Assembly (NCBI GenBank): GCA_027257055.1
Contig: JAPVLO010000146.1
Span: 186,001-250,000 of the forward strand
Length of the DNA: 64,000 bases
DNA from: Cephalopachus bancanus
Lineage: Eukaryota; Chordata; Mammalia; Primates; Tarsiidae
Direction: 5' to 3'
Program-made: the position numbers and the translations under genes
In this document: one piece after another, positions 30,450-40,072 of the stretch
Layout of the letters: every line of letters begins with the position of its first letter
How positions within the stretch are numbered: the first letter of the stretch is position 1
The notes under the pieces: generated by a model
What the model was told of the DNA's origin: nothing
The model's input: only the letters and a program-made list of their open reading frames with translations
Databases searched by the model: none

Positions 30450-30560
30450 CCCTGGGTCTCAGTTTCCTCACCTGTAGTGCAAGGGTTCTAATACTTGCCT
30501 TCTTGGGAGTGTGAAGAAAGATGAGATGGGTCGGGGCTGAGACTGCACTGTGGGGGCTGC
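30450..30560 (+). mobile_element. MIR fragment
   Basis: GGGTCTCAGTTTCCTCACCTG is the conserved MIR segment; the remainder is decayed. Confidence 0.6.
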
Positions 30561-31315
30561 ACGTGGGTGTGAGGGTATCATGTGAGTGAACGGAGTCTCC
30601 AGCACAAGAGCCTTCTGGGATGCATCTGGGGTCCTGGAGGTGAGGCATGAAGAGGACACAGACCCCCGCATCCAAGCAGCCCGTCAGACTGACCACATGT
30701 CCCTCTCTTTGTCAGGGCCAGACAAGAGGCCGAGATGGCCAGGCAAGGAATGAGACCAGGAACACATGGGGGCTGGGTATCCGGCTCAACAGTGCAGGTT
30801 GTGAGTGACAGAAGACCCAACCCCCTTGGGCTAAGCAAAGACACTTGATTGGCCCATCTCCCTTCATCCATTCACTCGCCCCCACCCCCACCCTGCACGT
30901 AGGGGCTCCTATGATGGCATCAGGGCCTCGTGCCCCTTGGCCCAGTTCATAACTTCATAACTCCACTTCCTCTGGCTTCGTGCCCATCTCAGATGATGGA
31001 TCCTCTGTTAGGGACAAGCTGGCCTCCCCAGCCTCAGCCTCACACCCTCCCAGGTTTAAATCCGCGGGGAAAGAGACGTGCTTCTCTCAGCAGCAGCCTT
31101 AGACCGACAACCCTCATATGTCTCCTTGGCTCTGGTTAGGTCATTTACTCCCAGAACAAATCCTGCCTCTGGGGAAGCGATGTCAGCCACATGCCCAGAC
31201 AAAGTGCACAGAGGGAGGAGGCAGGGTAAGGTCCCTGGAGCAAAGTCACTGTGGCTGCCAGGACAAGGGCAGTGTCCGCTTGAGGTATGCACTGTGACCT
31301 GCTTCTTGTTACTCC
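30561..31315. other. Ancient repeat-like tract, no gene
   Basis: The part at 30800-31215 (CCAGGTTTAAATCCGCGGGG, CTTAGACCGACAACCC and nearby words) resembles an old repeat. The family is not named. No exon is supported. Confidence 0.35.
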
Positions 31316-31327
31316 CCTAGTGGTCTT

Positions 31328-31571
31328 TTTTTTTTCTTTTTGAAGACTGTCTTGCTCTGTCACCCAGGCTGGAGTGCAGTGGCATGATCACTGCTCACTG
31401 CAGTCCTGAACTCCTAGGTACAAGCAAGCGATCCAATAGCCTCAGTCTCCTTTTATTTTTTGTAGAGAAGAGGTCTCGCTATGCTGCCCAGGCTGTTCTT
31501 GAATTCCTGGCCTCCAGCCATCCTACTGCCTCAGCTTCCCAAAGTGCTGGAATTACAAGTGTGTGCACAGT
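31328..31571 (-). mobile_element. AluJ-like with linker deletion
   Basis: Target duplication 11 of 12, CCTAGTGGTCTT at 31316-31327 and CCTAGTAGTCTT at 31572-31583. The right-arm/linker junction lost about 40 bases. Confidence 0.9.
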
Positions 31572-31583
31572 CCTAGTAGTCTT

Positions 31584-31949
31584 AAATTGTGCTTTCCTCC
31601 ATTCAAGAAGCGAAAGCCAGAGGCTCAGTGGGGTTCAGTGTCCCCCTCCCCTGGGCCACACACTTCTGCTGGCACTGTCCTCAGTTGCAGTTCCGGCAGG
31701 ATGCTGTCCTGTTTCTAAATGCAACCCTGTTCTCTAAGGAGCTCTGCACATACCTGATAGGTAGCCTTTATGATAACCATCATTCGTGAAGGTTATTACT
31801 CTGTGCCTGACACTGCCTCTGTGCGCTCAGGGTATGTTCCAGAAAGTACTAGGTCTGCAACTGCATAGGTAGCCTGGCTCCCAAGAGCCTAAAAGATGGT
31901 CCCTGGGTTATCGTGACCTTTCTGAGATCTCCTGGCCTTCAGCCGACAG
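31584..31949. other. No recognisable feature
   Basis: Single-copy-looking sequence. Confidence 0.45.
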
Positions 31950-32105
31950 GACTGCACAGACCAGCTCTGCCATCTCTAGCTGTGGGACTCATCGCTGAAG
32001 TTCTCTGACCTCCATTTTCTCACCTACAAAATGGGGTTGATAACACCTCTTTTAAGGCTAAGTGAAATAATGTGAAAGTTAACAAAATTCCAGGACTTAG
32101 ACTAG
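31950..32105 (+). mobile_element. MIR SINE
   Basis: CTGCCATCTCTAGCTGTGGG, ACCTCCATTTTCTCACC and ACAAAATGGGGTTGATAACA are in MIR order. Confidence 0.82.
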
Positions 32106-32127
32106 TGCTTCTCAAGAAACAACTTTG

Positions 32128-32398
32128 AGCCAGGCACAGTGGCTCATGCCTGTAATCCTAGCACTCTGGGAGGCTGAGGTGAGAGGATTGTCTGAACCCA
32201 CGGGTTCAAGATCATCCTGGGCAACTTGACAAGACCTCGTCTCTACAATAAGTCAAAAAATTAGCCGCCGGGTGTGGTGGCGCACTCCTGTGGTTCCAGC
32301 TACTTGGAAGGCTGAGGCAGAAGGATGGCTGAGGCCAGAAGGTTGAGGCTGTGGTGGTGATTTAGAGCGAGACTGACTCAAAACAACAACAAAAAATA
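32128..32398 (+). mobile_element. T-type Alu with 3' deletion
   Basis: AACTTGACAAGACCTCG and CTACAATAAGTCAAAAAATT mark the type. The right arm lost about 35 bases between GGCTGTGGTGGTGA and GAGCGAGACTGACTC. The tail is (CAA)n-like. Confidence 0.9.
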
Positions 32399-32423
32399 AT
32401 TTCAGGTGTTTTTTCATTTTGTT

Positions 32424-32487
32424 TTCTTTCCTTCCTTCCTTCCTTCCTTCCTTCCTTCCTTCCTTCCTTCCTTCCTTCCTTTCCTTT
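32424..32487. repeat. (TTCC)n microsatellite in an Alu tail
   Basis: About 13 perfect TTCC units directly at the tail of the minus-strand Alu that follows, so it probably arose from that Alu's poly-A. Confidence 0.92.
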
Positions 32488-32766
32488 CATGAGTCAGAGT
32501 CTTATTCTGTCACCCAGGCTAGAGTGCAGTGGCACAAACACAGCTACCGCAGACTCGACCTGCTGGGCTCAGGTGATCCACCTCACCTTTCTGTGTAGCT
32601 GGGACTATAGGTGTGCACCACCATGCCTGGCTAATTTTTTAATTTATTGTAGAGACAAAGTCTCACCATGTTTCCCTGGCTGGTCTCAAACTCCTGGACT
32701 CAGGTAATCCTCTCACTTTGGCCTCCCAAAGTCCCAAAGTTACAGGTGTGAGCAACCATGCCTGGC
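32488..32766 (-). mobile_element. Alu dimer (J/T intermediate)
   Basis: TTTAATTTATTGTAGAGACA linker and full left arm ending at CCATGCCTGGCC. Confidence 0.92.
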
Positions 32767-32849
32767 CAGCTTTGGGCATTTTTCTTATCTGTCATAGACC
32801 AATGCTTGTATAAAAAACAATAAAAGTGAATTACTAGAAAAATTAGATT

Positions 32850-33085
32850 TGGCCGGACACAGTGATCTCATGTTGAGACCAGCCTGGGCAACATAGTAAG
32901 ACCTCGTATCTACAAAAAAGCAAAAAAATTAAAAAAAAAAAAAGTAGCCAGGTGTGGTAGTGAGAGACTAGCCCAGTTACTTGGGAGGCTGAGGTGGGAG
33001 TATCGCCTGAGCCCAGGAGGTTGAGGTTGCAGTGAGCCATAATCGTGCCACAGTACTCGGGCAATAGAGTAAGGCCTCAGTTAAA
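32850..33085 (+). mobile_element. AluJ-like with left-arm deletion
   Basis: About 60 bases are missing between CACAGTGATCTCATG and TTGAGACCAGCCTGG; right arm also shortened near the end. Confidence 0.88.
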
Positions 33086-33095
33086 AAAAAATTAG

Positions 33096-33221
33096 AAGCC
33101 GGGCTTGGTGGCTCAGCCTGTAATCCCGCGCCTTTGGGAGGCTGAGGTGAGTGGATTGCCTGAGCCCGCGGGTTCAAGACCCGCCTGGGAAGCGAGACCT
33201 CATTTCTACAATAAATCCCCC
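33096..33221 (+). mobile_element. T-type Alu left monomer, inserted as a monomer
   Basis: It contains CCCGCGCCTTTGGGAGG, GCCCGCGGGTTCAAGACCC and CTACAATAAATC, and then stops before any right arm. The target duplication AAAAAATTAGA lies at about 33086-33095 and 33222-33232. It is the only clear monomer of the lineage type here. Confidence 0.85.
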
Positions 33222-33232
33222 AAAAAATTAGA

Positions 33233-34990
33233 TTGAAAAAGATATGCAAAATACAAGCTCCAATATTTTATTGTTGTATTCAACTAATATAAAATCGTTA
33301 TGTTAAATAGTTACAAACATTTCTAAATGCTCACCCTCAATCTCTATACTTTTCTCATGGGCAAACTGACAACAAATACTTCCTAGACCAGCATGGGTCA
33401 CACGGGCCACACTTTGAGTGGCACTGACTTAGAAGATGCCTCACAAATGATTATGGATTTTCCATAATCTGCTCTTGTTCATATGATTGTTATCTGCTTT
33501 TTCTCTTCCCCATTTGCAATTCCAGGTTTCACTGGAGCACAGACTAGGCTTGTAGAGTGGTTACATCATACACAGACCATGTGCATAAGCCCAGGAAAGC
33601 TTCAGCTGCACCCACCCAGGACATCACCAGCTGCTGCCGCAGACACACAGGATCTCTGATCTCACCGGGTTTTATAACTTTGCGGTGGCAAGGCCCACTG
33701 TTCCCTGCTATCCATTTTTCTCTTCTTCCATTTTAATAGAGTTTAAGTGAGAACATGGTTTCTCAGCTAAAGACTACTTTTCCCAGCATCCCTTGCAGCT
33801 AGGCATGGTCATGTGACTAAGTGGCCGATGGGATGTATGAAGAAGTGATTTCTGTTCTCTTGACTGGGTGACTGCTCTTCCATCACTCTTTCTCCTCTTC
33901 CCATCAACTGGGAGATCACAAGAATGAAAGAGCCAGAGATGGATTTTGTACAAGAAGAACCTAGAGGCACCCTAAAAACTCCAGATCACCAATCTGCAGA
34001 CAAATCAGCTCTGCTTTGTCCAAGCTCCTGTAGATGGAGGTTTCTCTGCCACAGTTAGTTCAGCCTGGAGCCTGATTCTGAAACGAGCAATAGCAACAGA
34101 CGCCTGCAGGCCTCTGATTTCACCGGAACTCTGCACCCTTTCTTAGTACTGAGGAAGACTTGGAGGATCCTGTATTCACAGTAGGGCTGTAGCTGAGATC
34201 TTAGGTCTCAGAGATGTGCAGAAATAATAAACACACAAGTGCAGTGCTCTAATGTCCTTCGAGTACTGATATGCCGAATATGGCCCCATTTAATCCTCTC
34301 AATAGCTCTGGGAGATAAGGAGGTACAGTTGCCCACCCATTCTCTGAGATTTTCCCAAGTAAACCTTCTCCTTGAAGGGGAACCAAGTCAAGAGGAACTG
34401 AAATTGAGGTGACCAAAAAGCAGAATGGCCGCAGAAAATTAGAACTGAGATGCAGAGCTGAAGCCATTCAGCTCACCCCTCCAGCAGCTGACTCTGTGGA
34501 GCACCTACTGTTTGTCAGGCTCTAGTCTAAGCCCTGGAGGTGCACTGATGAGCAAGACAGCCAGTGCCCGCCTTCCTGAAGCTTGCTGCCTAAGTTGGCA
34601 GAGACTTGGGCTCCTCAGAAAATTGTGCAGTTGATAATTAAAGTTGGGAAGGAAGTTAGGAAATAAAAGACCAAAAAAAAAAAAAAAAAAGGCCAAAGTC
34701 ACCGAGAAGTTTCAGGTAGGGGGGAGGTATGGAGTCAGGTATGGAAGACACAATAACTGGAAGGGAGACTGGGCCTCTGGGGGGCATGGGGAGCCCAAGA
34801 AAGCACTGGTGTCCCCAGTATGAGAGCCTAGAAGTGTTGCCACACAAAGAGGCCGTCTGTATCGTCTGCAAGTTTTTTATGACACTATGAGCACGGCACC
34901 TGTGTTCAGAATAGACCTAAAAATCTGTCCCACGTCCTAAAATCTAAGCTAAAGACTCCCTCACACCTCCTTGGTGTCACTCCAAGATGA
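33233..34990. other. Mostly unassigned; MIR and old repeat pieces
   Basis: CCAGCATCCCTTGCAGCTAGG and GTCATGTGACTAAGTGGCC near 33800 are typical of a common old mammalian repeat. GTGGAGCACCTACTGTTTGTCAGG near 34500 and an A18 run at about 34673-34690 are also present. No exon or RNA gene is recognised. Confidence 0.4.
34238..34360 (+). mobile_element. MIR fragment
   Basis: CCATTTAATCCTCTCAATAGC followed by CTGGGAGATAAGGAGGTAC fits the MIR core. Confidence 0.5.
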
Positions 34991-35120
34991 TTTTTTCCCT
35001 CACTTCCTCCCTTCCTATCTTACTATGTTGCCCAGGCTGGTCTTGAACTCCTGGGCTCAAGTGACCCCACCTTGGCCTCCCAAGGTGTTGAGATTACAGG
35101 TGTGAGCCACTGCACCTGGC
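34991..35120 (-). mobile_element. Alu left monomer (FLAM-like) with TSD
   Basis: Left arm only, flanked by CCAAGATGA at 34982-34990 and 35121-35129. The tail has become a TCCC-rich tract. Confidence 0.88.
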
Positions 35121-35163
35121 CCAAGATGACTGATTATTTTCAAAATGTGTTTTAAAAAGGAGC

Positions 35164-35440
35164 GGCCAGGCTCGGTGGCTCAGCCTCGAATCCCAGCACT
35201 TTGGGAGGCCGAGGCTAGTGGATTGCCTGAGCCTGCAGGTTAGAGACCAACCCAGGCAACTTGGCAAAACCTCATCTCTACAATAAATCAAAAATTAGCC
35301 GAGCACAGTAGTGCACGCCTGTAGTTCCGGCTCGTAGGAAGGCTGAGGCTGAAGGATCACCTGAGCCCAGCAGGTTGATGTGAGTGTGCTCCAGCCTGGG
35401 CGACAGAGTGAGACTCCAACTCCAACTCAAAAAAAAAAAG
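35164..35440 (+). mobile_element. T-type Alu, full length
   Basis: Target duplication 9 of 10, AAAAAGGAGC at 35154-35163 and AAGAAGGAGC at 35441-35450. The right arm has a small deletion before GTGTGCTCCAGCC, and the last CCAACT is doubled. Confidence 0.93.
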
Positions 35441-35450
35441 AAGAAGGAGC

Positions 35451-35936
35451 TATGACTTCAGATATTAAGATAAAATTCTGTAATGTTCTTATCAAAAAGG
35501 TAACTTTCGTGATTACAGAACTCAGACACCTCCCACTTTGCCAAGAGGTTAAAAGAACCAGAACTGTAAGCCGGGCCCCTTTCTCTTTGTGCTGGTCCAT
35601 GCACAAGAGGGCTGTGAAGTTTCTGGAAGCAGGTATGCTTTATCATTTCGGGATGGACTTATCTGGGAGCCTCCTTGATCCCAAGGCCTGGCATAGGGTC
35701 AGTTCCCATGTTTACTGGTTTGTTTCTGCAGTCCTTCAGTTTAACTAGGGAGTAAGGAAAAAGTGGGAGGGGGATTTATGGAAGGATTTAGCAGTTTAAA
35801 TATTAAAGGAACAAAGTTCTGTCGGGCCAGCTAGCAGCTCAGGAGCCAGCAGCCCGTTTAGGGGGCAGCTTACGCATAACAGTGTTAGTTCAGCCCTTGG
35901 GTTTGAATCTCTGCTCAGGCCTTAGCTCCTCCTCAG
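35451..35936. other. No recognisable feature
   Basis: Single-copy-looking sequence. Confidence 0.45.
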
Positions 35937-35947
35937 TCAGGAAACAT

Positions 35948-35987
35948 AGCAAGAACTCGTATCTACAAAAAATAAAATAAAAATAAA
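35948..35987 (+). mobile_element. 40-bp Alu left-monomer scrap with TSD
   Basis: The insert is only the end of an Alu left arm plus A-rich tail (AGCAAGAACTCGTATCTAC and (A)nT units). A perfect 11-bp duplication TCAGGAAACAT flanks it at 35937-35947 and 35988-35998, so it arrived by target-primed insertion. Confidence 0.85.
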
Positions 35988-35998
35988 TCAGGAAACAT

Positions 35999-36744
35999 GA
36001 TCTGGCAAATTCAGATTTTAGTGGCAATTTTTTAAAATCAGGGTTAAATTGGAGACTCATCTGTAGTTATCTCAGTTTTGAAGTAACTCTTGCAAGCAAA
36101 TGTCAGTGGACCACCAAGGGCAGGATGAGATCTCAGGGCCTTCCTTCCTGGGGGAAGACCTTGGCCAGTCCTGTGACCTTGGCAAGACAAGTGCTGTCCT
36201 GTTGGAAGGGGTGTGGTTGAAAACCAGCTTGAGTTTTGCAGGGTGAGCCCTCTGGGTGAGAGGGGGTGTTGAGCAGCATGTGATTTCGAAGATAATTGCT
36301 GCTCCATACAGGTCCCCGGGAACTTTTGACTCACCTGGAATTGTTAAGAGGCCCAAGAAAGAGTAAAGAGAACAGAGTTGGAAAACCAGGAGGCAGATTT
36401 CCCGGTTGTCAGAAGCCCCTCTTCCCTGGGAAGGCACAGGCAGACACCACAGGCCCCACATGTCCTCAGCTGACCCAGCAGGGAGCTGGCTTTGAACTCA
36501 GGGACAGAGAGGGTCCCGGGACACAGAGGCTGTGATGCTGCCCTCAAAGGAGCTGAGGGACATGTGAGGACAGTGGCCAGCAGTGTGTGGCTCGGTCGGG
36601 GCCTCTGGGTGACCAGGCGTCTTGAGGAGTGGAGACGGCCACAGCCCGAGCAGTCAGGGTTCCCCCAGCCCTGCCCAGCTCTGTGGGTCACAGGCGTGGC
36701 TCACCAGCTCCGGGGTTTGGGTTCCAAGTCGCAAAATATAATCC
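35999..36744. other. No recognisable feature
   Basis: Single-copy-looking sequence; open frames on the minus strand have no family signature. Confidence 0.45.
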
Positions 36745-37020
36745 TAACTTGAGCCAGAAAAGGAATTTATTGAGCACATATCATCAGCGTGTGAATAAGG
36801 GGGAATGAAGGTTGAACGAAGGGAGGGAAGTTAACAAGTAGCCAAACACAAGTCAGAAAAGGACAAATCCCAAAGGTCTGGACAAAGTGCTACAAAACAG
36901 AGTGGTCATATCTGGACGGAGATGGAAGAACGGCCCAGAAGGAACGCAGGAGGTCCGAGAAGCCCATCGACGGTCTTCCGTGGTGGCCATCAATGTGGCA
37001 GCTCTAGGGCCACGTCCATT

Positions 37021-37059
37021 TTAGGGAACTACTAGGACCCTTCCCTAGTAGGTCCCTAA
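37021..37059. repeat. Inverted repeat (16-bp arms, 7-base loop)
   Basis: TTAGGGAACTACTAGG at 37021-37036 pairs with CCTAGTAGGTCCCTAA at 37044-37059 with one mismatch (15 of 16). The loop is ACCCTTC. Confidence 0.85.
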
Positions 37060-37216
37060 AAGAGCTGGCTGTGCATTTCTGTTCCTTGCAGCTGTCAAAT
37101 TGAGGGTCCTATCGAATGCAGTTACTCAACATAAAACTCAAAATAAAGCAAGGGAGACAACGGCTACAAACACATCTAGAGCACAATGTGAGCTTACTCA
37201 GCCCGTGGTGGTGATG
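37037..37216 (+). repeat. Direct repeat, copy 1 (about 180 bp)
   Basis: Begins exactly at the hairpin loop and ends at CCCGTGGTGGTG. About 95% identical to copy 2 by eye, with three short indels. Confidence 0.93.
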
Positions 37217-37756
37217 GTGGTGTTGGAGGGTCCTCCATTGGGAGTCGAATTCTCAGGCAGAGAACTGATTGGCTCATTGACCATGGGCCCGCCCCTGTAG
37301 GTGGGAATCCCATGATTGGCAGCTCCAGGGTAGGGGCCTAGTTCCCCAAAGGAAAAGAAGTGACCACTCACTAGCACAGGGTGGAGCAGCAAAAGATTAT
37401 GGGCAGGTGTCCAACAGAAGAAGTCCTGCACAAGTGAGGAGGGGAGGGAGAGGGTCTGAATCAGAGGAACTGGCTAAGTTGGAATGAGTCACAGATGAGA
37501 CTCGGGCAGGAAGGAGATGGGCCTGGCCCGGGCCCTGAGCAGGTGTGGAGACAGTGGACAGCTATTGCATTGTTTCATCTGCCCGGAGGCCACACCTTCC
37601 ACCCCTCCCTTCCTTCTGGGAAACTCCCGCCCTTCTCTGCACCACATCTCTAAGGTCACCTGGGTTGCTACATTGACACCGTCCTAGGGGATCAACCCGG
37701 GGTGGTGGCACTGGGCCCAGCCTGGGCCAAACATGGTACTCAGCCCTGCACGCAAA

Positions 37757-37936
37757 ACCCTTCCCTAGTAGGTCCCTAAAAGAGCTGGCTGTGCATTTCT
37801 ATTCCTTGCAGCTGTCAAGTTCAGGGTCCTATCGAATGCACAGTTACTCAACATAAAAGCTCAAAATAAAGCAAGGGAGACAACGGCTACAAACACATCT
37901 AGAGCACAATGTGAGTGTACTTAGCCCGTGGTGGTG
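37757..37936 (+). repeat. Direct repeat, copy 2 (about 180 bp)
   Basis: Offset 720 bp from copy 1. It starts at ACCCTTCC, so it carries only the right arm of the hairpin. Confidence 0.93.
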
Positions 37937-37982
37937 TTGTTCCCATAAGCGAGTACACAGGTAAATACACAAGCGCACAGGT

Positions 37983-38328
37983 CACGTGCGTGCATCCATG
38001 TAAGACAGTTCTAGAAGCGTGGACGAGACTTCGCGGAGGAAACACGTTCCAAGAGGGAGAACGGCTTGAGCACAGAGCAGACGTGGGAACGCACTTGACT
38101 GTAGCGGAGGACTGTGCCCACGTGACCGGGGCAGAGCATGCGTGGCAGGGAAAACCTGCCGGGGATGAGCCTCCTGTGTTGGGAAACAGCTTGGACTTCA
38201 CCCTCAGGCACAGGAGAAACAGCCGTCAGAGGAGTGGCAGGGTGGCAGCCGTGTTCTATGTGCTGGGTGGTGAGGCAGAGACGTGGGCGATGACCAGTCA
38301 CGTGACCAGACCCCTCCCCTGTCACGTG
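37983..38328. promoter_or_regulatory. Cluster of four CACGTG E-boxes
   Basis: CACGTG occurs at 37983, 38119, 38299 and 38323. The third is inside a 10-bp palindrome GTCACGTGAC (38297-38306), the consensus bound by USF and MiT/TFE (CLEAR) factors. There is no annotated promoter beside it, and the surrounding sequence looks like an old repeat. Confidence 0.35.
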
Positions 38329-38600
38329 AGTGCCGGGAGAGCCCCAGAGCTAATCCAGGCACACAGGACGCGTGGCCTCGGCAGCCAGGACAGATGCCAT
38401 GGCTTGTGTCAAAGATGTGCTAGAGGTCAGAGCCAGCAGCTCCCAAACTGGGTCATCCATCTGGGGGGTTGGTGGAAGGAGATCATCAAGGAGGGAGGCC
38501 ACCAGGGGAGGGTCATGGTGGGTAGAGGTAAGAAGGAAAGGGAAGGCCTTGAGCCAGCAGTGGCAGAGCTGGCAAGTTGGACTCCGGCATAACTAACTCT
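38030..38600. mobile_element. Ancient interspersed repeat-like tract
   Basis: ACACGTTCCAAGAGGGAG, GGGGCAGAGCATGCGTGGC and AACAGCTTGGACTTCACCC recall the unnamed family seen at 29.9-30.4 kb. Confidence 0.4.
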
Positions 38601-38970
38601 GGAGCTCGAGGTGGACCCTGCTGGCTGTGTGTCATCTTGGAGGAGCTTGTGGGAACCCCCAGGCCACTTAAAGGACCCTGAGCAGACAGAAGCAGAATTA
38701 TGTCTTGACAGCTTCAGTGTCACTAGGTGATGGGAATTTTTCCGCTCCACCATCATTTCACAGGATCACGGTGGTATAAATGGTCCATCATGGACCAAAA
38801 CGCCCTCATGTGCTGCATGACTGTATATATATTTATTGTATCATTTTTTAGCTAGCTGCATAGTGTGTTCCGATGGATTTTCCCTAACTTATTTAATTAT
38901 TCCTTGACAGAAGACTATGCAGACTATTTCTCATTTTTACTATTATAAATTATGCTTTGGTAAGCATTCT
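38601..38970. other. Unassigned; AT-rich right half, possible old L1
   Basis: CTGCATAGTGTGTTCCGATG, ACTTATTTAATTATTCC and CTATTATAAATTATGC resemble a tract common in old L1 3' regions. The assignment is weak. Confidence 0.35.
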
Positions 38971-39379
38971 GGCCAGGCATGATGGCTCATGCCTGTAATC
39001 CCAACACTTTAGGAGGCTCAGGTAAGAGGATTGATTGAGCCCAAGAGTTCAAGACCAGGGAGTGAGGACCAGTTAGAAGCCCAAACTTCACCTGTCTGTA
39101 GCCTACTTATGTAGTTAATCCTCATTTGTACCCCACGTTCCTATAATAAAATAAAATTTAAGAATTTGGGGCCAGCCTAGGCAACATAGCAAGACCCTGT
39201 CTCTACAAAAAATAAAAATGTTAGCTGAGCATAGTGGTACAAGCCTGTTGTTCTAGCTACTCAGGAGGCTGAGGTAGTAGGATCGCCTGAACCCAGGAGG
39301 TCAAGGCTGCAGTGGCCGTGACTGTGCGACTGTACTCCAGCCTGGATGACGGAGTGAGACCCTGACTCAAAAAAAAAAG
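38971..39379 (+). mobile_element. AluJ-like dimer split by a short L1
   Basis: The left-arm part is 38971-39058; the remainder resumes at about 39172 with CCAGCCTAGGCAACATAG. The tail is A10. Confidence 0.9.
39059..39159 (+). mobile_element. L1 3' end, about 100 bp, nested in Alu
   Basis: CATTTGTACCCCACGTTCC and TATAATAAAATAAAATTT parallel the L1 3' end at 62.4-62.5 kb (ATAGTACCCCACATC, TATAATAAAA). Flanking AAGAGTTCAAGACCAG and AAGAATTTGGGGCCAG (39043-39058, 39160-39175) match at 11 of 16, a decayed target duplication. Confidence 0.8.
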
Positions 39380-39389
39380 AGATGCTTCG

Positions 39390-39910
39390 TGTGATGATGA
39401 GTATGGTATAGGATACATCCTGGTGGAGGTGGTACCCAGGTAGAGGAGTACCAGTCCAGAACCAGAGTTTGGGAGATGGGACCACAGCATGAGATGCACT
39501 AGGGATCCATGGGAAATAAGAGAGAGGGGGCTGTCAAGCAGGGATCCCTGGTTTTGGCCTGAGCAGCATGGGGACAGTAGTGCCCCTTCCACGAGGACAG
39601 AGTAAATCAGAGGAGAAGCAGATTGGCAGGGTCCCGGGGGAGGTCAAGAGAGTTCACTTTGAGACTTGTTGGATTGGTGGTGCTGGCTGAGCACCCCCAG
39701 TAAGCACTTAGGTGCATAGACCCGGAGGTCAGTCTAAGCTGTTTCCTGAGGGAAGCTGGAGCAGAGTGGTATGGTCAAAGCAGAGCAGGCCAAAAGGGCC
39801 AGAGACGGGTGGGGGGAGGTATGAGATTTGAAATGGAGAAAGAACCATCCATTGCTGGAGACAGAGTGGGGGGCTGAATGTCCTTGTGAAGCAGCCAAAA
39901 ATGTTGGTGC
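39390..39910. mobile_element. Ancient interspersed repeat-like tract
   Basis: GAGACTTGTTGGATTGG, TAGACCCGGAGGTCAGTC and neighbouring purine-rich words. The family is unnamed and no gene is seen. Confidence 0.4.
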
Positions 39911-39929
39911 CAAGAAGTTTGACTTTTAG

Positions 39930-40057
39930 GCCAAGTGCAGTGGCTCATGCCTGTAATCCCAGCACTTTGGGAGGTTGAGGCAAGAGGACTGTTTGGGGCC
40001 GGGAGTTGGAGACCAGCCTGGGCAATGTAGCGGGTTCTCATCTCTAAACAAAACAAA
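39930..40057 (+). mobile_element. Free Alu left monomer with perfect TSD
   Basis: 128-bp left arm with an (AAAC)n tail. The 15-bp target duplication AAGTTTGACTTTTAG is perfect, at 39915-39929 and 40058-40072. Confidence 0.94.
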
Positions 40058-40072
40058 AAGTTTGACTTTTAG

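Larger units (their letters stand above)
36745..37936 (-). mobile_element. Possible LTR-derived tract, unclassified
   Basis: On the minus strand there are two CCAAT-type boxes (GCCAATCA near 37313-37320, GCCAATCAG near 37267-37275). Downstream, CTCAATAAATTCC contains an AATAAA signal near 36766-36771, followed by CTTTTCTGGCTCAAG. That layout resembles a retroviral-type LTR, and the tract contains a 180-bp direct duplication. I could not name a family and saw no retroviral coding sequence. Confidence 0.3.
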
